In this document: piece by piece, positions 1 through 6,104 of the stretch
Position numbering within the stretch: position 1 is the stretch's first letter
Layout: each line of letters opens with the position of its first letter
Source: Lachnospiraceae bacterium
GTDB lineage: Bacteria; Bacillota; Clostridia; Lachnospirales; Lachnospiraceae
Assembly (NCBI GenBank): GCA_900766925.1
Contig: CAAFXG010000255.1
Span: forward strand, 1 to 8,027
Reading direction: 5' to 3'
DNA: 8,027 nucleotides
Notes under the pieces: model-generated
Told to the model about the DNA's origin: nothing
Databases searched by the model: none
What the model saw: the letters and a program-made list of their open reading frames with translations, nothing else
Position numbers and translations under genes: made by a program

Positions 1-226
1 TCGCCGGGCATTGCTGCTTGAGGGCGGTGAGTTGCGATTTCAGGTGTTTCATACGTTCTTTGTCGTCAGCGTCCTTCGCCTTTTCATAGAGCGAGAGCGC
101 CGCCTGATAGTCGCTGCATAACTTCATGAGTTGATCACTACGAATAATCGTCGTCACCGATTCCCACGACATGAGTTTCGGCTCCTTGTCGGTGAGGGAA
201 GAGAAAAAGGTAATATCGTTTGTCAT
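1..226 (-). CDS. VirE N-terminal (BT4734-like) protein, 5' part only
   Basis: Reading leftward from an ATG at 226-224, the frame stays open for 75 codons to the window edge, so only the N-terminus is present. It begins MTNDITFFSSLTDKEPKLMS, followed by a WESVTTIIRSD stretch and a Lys/Glu-rich helical region ending in QQCPA. This resembles the N-terminus of Bacteroidales proteins annotated as BT4734-like/VirE N-terminal domain, which often continue into a primase-helicase-like VirE domain and often flank polysaccharide or mobile regions. Nothing catalytic is visible in this part, so the function is inferred from family resemblance only. The start is supported by a good Bacteroidetes promoter at 264-295, which would give a 5' leader of about 30 nt. 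The segment is clearly more GC-rich than the genes right of 909, consistent with a different history. It is transcribed away from everything else in the window. Confidence 0.72.
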   Translation of the reverse strand, partial: MTNDITFFSSLTDKEPKLMSWESVTTIIRSDQLMKLCSDYQAALSLYEKAKDADDKERMKHLKSQLTALKQQCPA

Positions 227-263
227 ATTAGAGATAGATGTTTTAAAGTATAAAAATTTGCTG

Positions 264-295
264 CAAAATTATATAAAGGAGAAATACTGTGCAAA
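264..295 (-). promoter_or_regulatory. Bacteroidetes-type promoter for the VirE-N gene
   Basis: On the minus strand a TTTG (complement of 292-295) is followed by exactly 20 nt and then TAATTTTG (complement of 264-271). This matches the Bacteroidetes sigma-ABfr consensus of a -33 TTTG and a -7 TAnnTTTG separated by about 19-21 nt. Transcription would start near position 256, about 30 nt before the ATG at 226. Confidence 0.75.
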
Positions 296-299
296 TCTC

Positions 300-323
300 C
301 GTATCAGTCAATAGGCTGATACG
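300..323. promoter_or_regulatory. Perfect inverted repeat in the divergent intergenic region
   Basis: CGTATCAG (300-307) and CTGATACG (316-323) are perfect 8-bp inverted arms around an 8-nt centre. The repeat lies just upstream of the -33 element of the leftward promoter and about 90 nt before the rightward ORF at 414, a position that suits a dimeric regulator's operator. A short ATTTTG follows on the plus strand, so a weak rightward terminator hairpin is an alternative. The symmetry is seen directly; the role is inferred. Confidence 0.45.
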
Positions 324-413
324 ATTTTGATGCTCGTTATTTTTATTTTACATATTTTTACTATTAGGTATAGGCATAATGTGATAAACGGATGCTTACC
401 TTAGAGGGGAAAT

Positions 414-794
414 ATGTGCATGGTAGAGCGTCAAGACCCCTCGCAAAAATGGCTGCAAGAAGCCATCAGGGGATTCCAGGAGATTAAGAAAAGCTGGGGA
501 TGCTCTACCCTGTCAGCCCTCCACAAGGACGGATGTCTGGCGTGGCCAACTTTGAGCAAACTCGATCCTCGTAATCCAGATTCTTCTATTTGCCTGGAAA
601 CGGTAGTTGGAATGATTGGTAAACTGATGAATATGGCACCGTTAATATTCACAGATAGCGACCTGCAAAGAGTGCAGTCCACACTCGCCTCTGTTTTGGC
701 AAATGTGGTAGCAGCCTCCTCTCCGTTGACGACAAAAGATAAGGAGAAAGCCGTGGATCGTAAACGCATAAGATATAAGCACCGATTCTGTTGA
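414..794 (+). CDS. Hypothetical protein, 126 aa
   Basis: I do not recognise this ORF. It starts at an ATG preceded by GAGGGG at a plausible Shine-Dalgarno distance; a second ATG two codons later is an alternative start. The first half contains Trp-rich helical stretches (WLQEAIRGFQEIKKSWGC). Residues about 63-100 could form two amphipathic helices. The C-terminus is strongly basic (DRKRIRYKHRFC), which could bind nucleic acid. No signal peptide or membrane segment is evident. Base composition is close to that of the leftward VirE-N gene and more GC-rich than the operon that follows, so it probably belongs with the left flank. A terminator-like hairpin at 840-871 separates it from the next gene. 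An overlapping minus-strand frame (431-820) is also open, so coding status is not certain. Confidence 0.5.
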   Translation: MCMVERQDPSQKWLQEAIRGFQEIKKSWGCSTLSALHKDGCLAWPTLSKLDPRNPDSSICLETVVGMIGKLMNMAPLIFTDSDLQRVQSTLASVLANVVAASSPLTTKDKEKAVDRKRIRYKHRFC

Positions 795-839
795 CATAGG
801 CATGTAAGTCCACACGGCAAGTGTTAATCCTTTATTCCT

Positions 840-871
840 CCTCTTCTGCAGAGTGGAGTGGAAGAGGTTTT
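840..871 (+). terminator. Candidate intrinsic terminator after the 126-aa ORF
   Basis: CCTCTTC (840-846) pairs perfectly with GAAGAGG (861-867) across a 14-nt loop and is followed directly by TTTT (868-871). The 7-bp GC-containing stem is convincing, but the loop is large and the T-tract short, so termination may be partial. It would insulate the operon starting at 909 from the left-hand genes. Confidence 0.45.
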
Positions 872-908
872 GAAATTAATTATTATTTTTAACTAATGTT
901 TTTAGTGT

Positions 909-1997
909 ATGAAATATATCGTTGAAATTAGTTTGGCAGAGAATAGCAAGATTGTCAAGAGTGTAAATAGTCCATACTACAAATCAAACGGGAAATTCGA
1001 CATTGTCGTTTTTTCTTCAAAAAGTATAACTATCGAGGCTGAGCGAGGTAAGTCATATTCAGAAGAAGACATATTCAATAACGTTCAGAATTCGTTGTAC
1101 AACCAAATGTTCAAAGTCCTTCTGTATCACTATGCGGTTAATGGTGGAAAATCAGCTGTCATAAGAATTACGGTTACTATTCTTATGGCAGGCAAGCAGA
1201 AGGAATTAATAGTAAGAGATTTTGGTGATAACGACCAGCCTTTACCTATATCCGAGCCAGTATTGCCGTTGAATGAGCATTCTCTCGAACTATTGATGGA
1301 AGAGACTGATGATGCCTACAACCTTCGCCTGACAATGGTACATTGGTTATCGGCTATGGGCGAGAGCGACAAAAAGAATCGACTTGAATGTCTTTGGCGA
1401 GCCTTTGAACGAATATGTATCTATAGGCGTCATCGCAACCGTGATGAGATCCCGTATGTATCGAAAGCTCTACTTGAAATGAAGAATGAACTTCAAGTTC
1501 ATAGTTCCAGTTACCAGCAATCGATGTCTATCGCTCATTTGATTTCATACGAAGATTTGAGGAAGTTGATGTGGCATGACCTCATCGAAGGTTCCTTCAA
1601 AAATCGTTATGACTTGACAAATCCAAAAGAAAAAAGAATATTCAAGCAGAAATACATCGATGATTTTGTAAATCAGTTTGATGATATAAGAGTTGTAACT
1701 CTGTTGTATGAAACATTGAACTATCTAAAGAGTGAGTTGAATGAGATTGGAGAAGACGTAAATGTGGAATCATCGCTGATGAATAAAATTTCCGCCAATG
1801 TCAATCGCGATGCTGATGTGTTGGCATTGATGGCCTGTAACTACGCATACTTCCTCCGTATCCGTCTCTTCCATGGTCATTCGCTTGTAAAATGCTCGAT
1901 ATTCGACAAGCATGCCGACAAGATGGGTGTCGGCATGACCGCCCGAATCTTGGAAACTCTTGTGGCAGAACTGATTAATAATTTCAGGAATCTATGA
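909..1997 (+). CDS. HEPN-like motif protein, first gene of a NYN/NACHT operon
   Basis: This 362-aa soluble protein has no signal peptide or membrane helix and no whole-length match I can name. Residues 1-105 look beta-strand rich (KYIVEISLA, KFDIVVFSSKSITIEAE, AVIRITVTILMAG). From about 120 onward it is mostly helical, with a LWRAFERICIYRRHRNRDE stretch at 162-180 of the kind seen in large HEPN-type helical proteins. Near the C-terminus (residues 315-324) it reads FLRIRLFHGH. R317-x4-H322, and overlapping R319-x4-H324, fit the R-x4-6-H signature of HEPN ribonucleases. That motif is seen; HEPN assignment and RNase activity are inference, and the Asn/Asp/His often found right after the Arg is absent. 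The stop overlaps the next start by 4 bp (ATGA), so translation is probably coupled to the nuclease gene. The ATG at 909 has only AT-rich sequence upstream, as is usual in Bacteroidetes. In context it may be an RNA-cleaving effector or an adaptor/sensor for the NACHT protein. Confidence 0.75.
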   Translation: MKYIVEISLAENSKIVKSVNSPYYKSNGKFDIVVFSSKSITIEAERGKSYSEEDIFNNVQNSLYNQMFKVLLYHYAVNGGKSAVIRITVTILMAGKQKELIVRDFGDNDQPLPISEPVLPLNEHSLELLMEETDDAYNLRLTMVHWLSAMGESDKKNRLECLWRAFERICIYRRHRNRDEIPYVSKALLEMKNELQVHSSSYQQSMSIAHLISYEDLRKLMWHDLIEGSFKNRYDLTNPKEKRIFKQKYIDDFVNQFDDIRVVTLLYETLNYLKSELNEIGEDVNVESSLMNKISANVNRDADVLALMACNYAYFLRIRLFHGHSLVKCSIFDKHADKMGVGMTARILETLVAELINNFRNL

Positions 1998-2740
1998 GAA
2001 ATGTCATTGCAATAGTAGATTTTCATAATGTCTTTAACAGACCTGTGGTGGACATAACCGAAGAAATGTATCTTTCTTTTTTCACGAGTCTAGTTGAGCA
2101 AATCGTAGGTGGAGTTGACGATGAGCATAATGTTATCATAAGGCTCTATGGCGGATGGTATCAGAAAACAACAATGTCAAATGCTGCGTCTGACATACTT
2201 CAAAAAGTATCTCATCTTCGTTTGTTCGAAAATATTCCATCAGAAAACCGAAAGAGGATACATGGAAAGATTGAACTTGCTTTAACTCAGAATGGATTAG
2301 ACGAGATCTGGTATAACACACTCCAGGAAAAACAAGGATTACCGCATTTACGCATCCATGAGGAGATGCAAAGCGAGAGTTGCACAAGAAATGAGAACCA
2401 CTGTCCTGTGCATATCATGAAGAAATTTTTGAATAAAAAGAGAACGGTCTGTCAAACAGTAGGTTGTCATACAATTCATCAGGAAGTATTTTATAGGCGT
2501 GAACAAAAAATGGTAGATTCCATGATGACATGTGATACAATTACTTTTGCCTGCGATCAAGATGTGGATTCCGTCTATGTAGTTAGTGATGATATTGACC
2601 TGTTCCCGGGAATTGCCATTAGCAAAGTGATGAATAACAACAAAGATATTCACCTTTTAGTTAGTTCCACTCAAATAAAAGAAAAATACTCAAATTTACT
2701 TAATCATTTTAATATTGACGTACAAAAATACCTATTATGA
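1994..2740 (+). CDS. NYN/PIN-like ribonuclease with a Cys/His-rich insert
   Basis: This 248-aa protein carries the hallmarks of the NYN branch of PIN-like nucleases, metal-dependent enzymes that usually cut RNA. Strand 1 ends in IVDFHNVF, placing D9 and N12 at the DxxN position. A mid-protein REQKMVDSMMTCD segment supplies D175 in the place of the KGVD motif. A strand then leads to VVSDDIDLFPGI (197-207), matching the family's SGDSDF-P-I motif with D200 and D202 conserved. The acidic quartet therefore looks intact. Between the first half and D175 sits a Cys/His-rich segment (C130, H136, C137, H140, C153, C158, H159, H162) that could bind zinc; this is inference. The length fits a stand-alone NYN protein. 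It overlaps both neighbours by 4 bp (ATGA), so the three genes form one translational unit. NYN identity is well supported; the target and trigger are unknown. Confidence 0.8.
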   Translation: MRNVIAIVDFHNVFNRPVVDITEEMYLSFFTSLVEQIVGGVDDEHNVIIRLYGGWYQKTTMSNAASDILQKVSHLRLFENIPSENRKRIHGKIELALTQNGLDEIWYNTLQEKQGLPHLRIHEEMQSESCTRNENHCPVHIMKKFLNKKRTVCQTVGCHTIHQEVFYRREQKMVDSMMTCDTITFACDQDVDSVYVVSDDIDLFPGIAISKVMNNNKDIHLLVSSTQIKEKYSNLLNHFNIDVQKYLL

Positions 2741-5052
2741 AGAAATCAATTTTAAAACAATACATCAAGGAGATTCTCTCCTTTGCTGATGATGAAAATG
2801 AGGCTGTCATTGACTCCAATCGTCTTACATTTGAGCGACTTGGTCAAGTTATGGAAGTGATGATTGAAGATATAGATGACAAAGTTTATATTGTTTATAA
2901 CAACGACCGAGTGCCTTACAAAAAATTTCTTGCTACGACACTTGGACGACTCGATCTTATGGCTCAGAAAATTGAACATATTTTCAAAAGCGAGGGAGAC
3001 AAGGTTTATGTCGATGCTTTGGGTACTGCATATAACGGGAATCGAAAATACGACAATGAGGCAGAGAAGCTGCTGCGTGATGAATGTAGTGCCGATGACA
3101 AGTATGATACAAGAATATGTTTTGTAACTGCAGATGCTGGGCATGGCAAGACTGTTCTTCTGCGTCATTTCCAGTATGTGACTGCTAAAGCCTATAGAGA
3201 GGGTAACTCAAAATACCTATTCTGGCATATAGACCTGCATGGTCGTAACCTTGTGCTGCTCAATGAAGCAATGATGTTTGAGATAGGAAATCTTAGAATG
3301 TCTGGACTTTATTATAATTCAATAATTACACTCATCAAGAATGACCTTCTCGTGCTTGCTATTGACGGCTTTGACGAGTTGGGGGCTGAGTTTGGAGGTG
3401 AAAAGGTGTTGGGCTCAATGTCAAACCTTGTATCAGAACTTGATGGTCAAGGCACCATCATAGCAGCTTCCCGTCGCACATTTTTCAACACCCAAGACTA
3501 TGTAAAACGTTCAAAATTAATAGGCCATGAAATATCTGCGGAATGTCAGTTTGATGAAATAAAGATACATAATTGGTCAGAAAATGAATGTGTTCAATAC
3601 ATGGAATATTATTGGAGTCGGGATGAAGCAAAGGCTGAATACAACGAGATGCAGCAGCTTCTTGGTTGTGCAGATGGTCATCCTCTGATAGAGCGCCCGT
3701 TTTTGTTTACAAAACTCTTTAACTTTGCATACGAAAGCAATCCAAGTCAAAAGCCATCGGAATTTCTAAAGAAAGGTGGAGGTCGTTATGACAGCGTGAA
3801 TGCCGTGATAGAAGCATTTATTAAAAGAGAGGTGCAGAAATGGAATTCATTTGATAAGGATTCAGGAACTCCGTATCTGAATTTTAATCAGCATGTAGAA
3901 CTTCTGATGGAGATTGCCAACGAAATGTGGATTTCACAGAAGGACTATATTGACGTTGAGACTATTGCCTATCTTACTCGCATGTATCTTGAGAGTTGGA
4001 ATATCGAGCGTTCGTCGTGGATTAATGTTACAAGGATGGTTGAGTCGCACGCATTCCTGGTGGTTGTCGATGGTAATGATCAATGTCGCAGATTCGATCA
4101 TGACGAGTTCAAAGATTATTTTCTAGCACGTCGATTACTTAGAATTTTAGATGTGTCGATAACTAGCAACAGCATTACTTCATTACGTAATTTCCTTTAT
4201 AAGTCACAGATTCAGGAGTCAGTGGCAAGATACCTATATCACATGATTGACAAGAATAAAGCGATGGCATATAGTAAGCTACTGTTGAAGATGGTAGAGG
4301 GTGAATGGAGACCTACATATGTACAAAGCAACGTGGGTGTAATTCTCCCATACTTGCTCAACGGTGTTAATGATAATGATAACCTGGAGATAAATGGAAA
4401 TATTACCTTCACGAGTCTTATTTTCGAAAACAAGGTATTGAAGAACCTTCATATATCCAATTGTAGTTTTATTAATATAAGCTTCAAAAACACAATATTG
4501 ACAGATATCGTTTTCACAAATTGTTCATTTTCTGACATCAGGTTTTGGGTTAAGTCAAACAATAATTTCTCAAATGTGATAATAGATGAGTCATGCACAT
4601 TAAGTATGGTGACACAGATAAATGATGATGAGGAAGAGGCCGAATCTGAATATTCTCCCGCAGGAATTAATGGTTTACTAAAGGAAATGCACATACTTCG
4701 TGGTAAGAATAAGAATATACCGGAAAAGACACATGAAGAGCAGAAACGAAGTCAATTTAATAAGCTTACACGCCGTTTCCTGACAAAATTCCGACGCAGC
4801 ACTATACAATATGAAATTAATCTTACTGGAGATCAGGAGTATTATTCACTTCCCCAATCCGTTATTGAAGATGAAGTTATACCACTACTCACAAAATATG
4901 AGATAATAAAAGAGGTGATAACAAAGAATAGTCGCTCACGAAGTTCTAGAGCTTGGGCTTTGGATAAATTTGACCTTCAGGAGGTTTTTCAGGCAGAGGG
5001 TAATGAAAATTCACCTTTAAACAAATTTTGGATAGAAGTGAATCAGAATTAG
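2737..5052 (+). CDS. NACHT-type STAND NTPase with pentapeptide repeats
   Basis: This 771-aa cytosolic protein is built like a bacterial NLR-type switch. Residues 1-120 are an N-terminal domain I do not recognise. The NTPase core follows: Walker A ADAGHGKTVLL (132-142, K138; the first Gly of the usual GxxxxGKT is Ala), Walker B LLVLAIDGFDEL (204-215), whose DGFDE fits NACHT domains, and a sensor-1-like IIAASRR (241-247). Next come a GHPLIERPFL segment (314-323) matching the NACHT helical/GxP region and FDHDEFKDYFLARRLL (453-468), the F-H-x-x-F-x-[DE]-Y-F-x-A signature at the end of STAND winged-helix regions. Residues 556-603 form ten pentapeptide repeats. After an acidic linker (DDEEEAESE, 630-638), a C-terminal domain (about 670-755) looks like a winged helix. 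STAND proteins oligomerise on ligand binding. With no effector domain fused here, the co-encoded HEPN-like and NYN proteins are candidate effectors. It begins with a 4-bp overlap with the NYN gene. No terminator follows it. Confidence 0.88.
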   Translation: MKKSILKQYIKEILSFADDENEAVIDSNRLTFERLGQVMEVMIEDIDDKVYIVYNNDRVPYKKFLATTLGRLDLMAQKIEHIFKSEGDKVYVDALGTAYNGNRKYDNEAEKLLRDECSADDKYDTRICFVTADAGHGKTVLLRHFQYVTAKAYREGNSKYLFWHIDLHGRNLVLLNEAMMFEIGNLRMSGLYYNSIITLIKNDLLVLAIDGFDELGAEFGGEKVLGSMSNLVSELDGQGTIIAASRRTFFNTQDYVKRSKLIGHEISAECQFDEIKIHNWSENECVQYMEYYWSRDEAKAEYNEMQQLLGCADGHPLIERPFLFTKLFNFAYESNPSQKPSEFLKKGGGRYDSVNAVIEAFIKREVQKWNSFDKDSGTPYLNFNQHVELLMEIANEMWISQKDYIDVETIAYLTRMYLESWNIERSSWINVTRMVESHAFLVVVDGNDQCRRFDHDEFKDYFLARRLLRILDVSITSNSITSLRNFLYKSQIQESVARYLYHMIDKNKAMAYSKLLLKMVEGEWRPTYVQSNVGVILPYLLNGVNDNDNLEINGNITFTSLIFENKVLKNLHISNCSFINISFKNTILTDIVFTNCSFSDIRFWVKSNNNFSNVIIDESCTLSMVTQINDDEEEAESEYSPAGINGLLKEMHILRGKNKNIPEKTHEEQKRSQFNKLTRRFLTKFRRSTIQYEINLTGDQEYYSLPQSVIEDEVIPLLTKYEIIKEVITKNSRSRSSRAWALDKFDLQEVFQAEGNENSPLNKFWIEVNQN
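4402..4545 (+). repeat. Pentapeptide-repeat coding stretch in the NACHT protein
   Basis: Codons 556-603 encode ten consecutive five-residue units. The central position is F558, F563, L568, I573, F578, F583, L588, F593, F598 and F603, and the i-2 position is mostly I, L, C or T (K566 is the exception). NCSF recurs at 575-578 and 595-598. This is the pattern of a right-handed quadrilateral beta-helix of about two and a half coils. The register is visible in the sequence; a role as ligand-sensing or partner-binding surface is inferred from its place C-terminal to the STAND core. Confidence 0.75.
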
Positions 5053-5078
5053 TTTGTTAACTTTAAAAATATCAAAAA

Positions 5079-5162
5079 ATGATACAAAATAAAGAAGATC
5101 TTAGAAGGTATATAGCTTGCGATTGCGAAAGCGAAATAAGGCATGGGGGGGGCAATTGGTGA
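5079..5162 (+). pseudogene. 5' remnant of a serine-acetyltransferase-like gene
   Basis: An ATG at 5079, after the AT-rich spacer behind the NACHT gene, opens a 27-codon frame beginning MIQNKEDLRRYIACD and ending at TGA 5160-5162. That opening closely resembles the N-terminus of left-handed beta-helix serine O-acetyltransferase-like proteins common in Bacteroidales polysaccharide loci, which often begin M-I-x-x-K-E-D-L-x-x-Y. None of the hexapeptide-repeat catalytic body follows. After the H-G-G-G codons the sequence becomes that of a different family, an acyltransferase 3, in the +1 frame. The simplest reading is a deletion or recombination joining the start of one acyltransferase gene to the middle of another at a G-rich junction. 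The peptide alone should have no acetyltransferase activity. If translated, its stop overlaps the downstream ATG at 5143, so it could feed ribosomes into the next frame. Confidence 0.6.
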
Positions 5163-6063
5163 CGTGTTGTTCTATTTTATTTCTGGCTTCACTTTGTTTA
5201 TGGGAAGAACAGGACGGTTTGATACGTGGTATAAAAGAAGAATTAGAAGAATTTATCCTTCAGTTATTGGCTGGGCATTAGTAGCATTAATATTTGGACT
5301 ACCAATACTTTCTATTGATACGATAATCAAAGGAGGGGGAGAATTTATTACATACATAATGATATTTTATTTCATACTATATTTTATAAAAAAAATTGCA
5401 ATGAACAAATTAAATGAAGTATTTATGATATGTTCAATAATAGTTATTTTATGGTATGTCTTTTTCTTCCCAGAAAAACAAGATGTATTGATGTATAAAA
5501 GACTGATGCGTTGGCCTTGTTATTTTATGTTTATGCTATTCGGTGCTATGATTGGAAAAAGATCTCTACTACAGAAACAGAATATTGAAATAAACAAAAA
5601 TAATAGATTAGAGAGATTGATAAATATTTTTATGTTTCTGATATCCATAGTGTTATTCTATGGAATACAAATTTTAGGGAAAAAGGTTATAATTGTTTCA
5701 TATTTCCAAATAGTGACTTTAGTACCTCTTTTCGGTATCGTATATTATCTATATAAAATCGCAAACAGCGAAACTTTACAAAAAGTTTATTCTAACAATT
5801 TTATGAATAAAGTTATATTGGTTATTGGAGGACTTTGTCTGGAGATATACCTAGTCCAAATGCCAATGCTAATTGGTGGTGTGTTACCTTTTGGTGCTTC
5901 AAGGGATTCATTGCAAACTATATTTCCCCTGAATATATTAGTGCTTTTGGCAATAATTATTCCAATGGCATATCTAACTCGCTCTGTTGGCAGATTTATT
6001 CTTCAAACTTTTGATAGTAGGGATGGTTATGATTGGATTAATATATTGAAATTATCTAGTTAG
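5143..6063 (+). pseudogene. 5'-truncated acyltransferase 3 (OafA-like) membrane protein
   Basis: The 306-aa frame matches the body of acyltransferase-3 membrane enzymes, which transfer acetyl or other acyl groups to surface sugars. It opens with GAIGDVLFYFISGFTLFMGR, the second conserved segment of the family (F-F-x-x-SG-[FY]-x-L), then RFDTWYKRRIRRIYPS (25-40), the conserved Arg-rich motif. About eight hydrophobic membrane segments follow (roughly 41-58, 68-84, 94-109, 124-138, 159-178, 185-204, 223-242 and 260-280). What is missing is the first segment with the conserved basic residue and catalytic His, normally some 50-70 residues upstream. The protein is also shorter than the usual 340-380 aa. 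Upstream sequence belongs instead to a serine-acetyltransferase-like start in another frame, with a G8 tract (5145-5152) at the join. One G fewer would fuse the two frames, but still without the His segment. I therefore treat it as probably inactive. Confidence 0.7.
5145..5152 (+). repeat. G8 homopolymer at a gene junction
   Basis: Eight consecutive G follow the AT of the ATG at 5143. Seven G would put the upstream 5079 frame in continuity with the acyltransferase frame; eight G ends the upstream frame at 5160-5162. It could be a slippage-prone tract, the scar of the recombination that joined the two genes, or a sequencing or assembly length error. Confidence 0.6.
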
Positions 6064-6104
6064 CAACAACTCTTAAAAATAATGTTAATTATATTTTTTT
6101 AAAT

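Noticed and set aside
326..360. Possible rightward promoter (TTTG 326-329 with TATTTTTA 353-360)
   Set aside because: The spacing is 23 nt rather than 19-21 and the -7 element ends in A instead of G; in AT-rich DNA this is not better than chance.
431..820. 129-aa minus-strand open frame opposite the 126-aa ORF
   Set aside because: No recognisable domain and no clear upstream promoter or ribosome-binding site; the plus-strand frame has a good GAGGGG before its ATG, so this is more likely the shadow frame.
869..903. Possible promoter for the HEPN-like/NYN/NACHT operon (TTTG 869-872 with TAATGTTT 894-901)
   Set aside because: The -7 element does not fit TAnnTTTG, and it would start transcription at the start codon. 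The true promoter was not found.
5053..5078. Terminator or promoter between the NACHT gene and the polysaccharide genes
   Set aside because: The 26-nt spacer has a TTTG but no TAnnTTTG at the right distance and no stem-loop followed by a T-tract.
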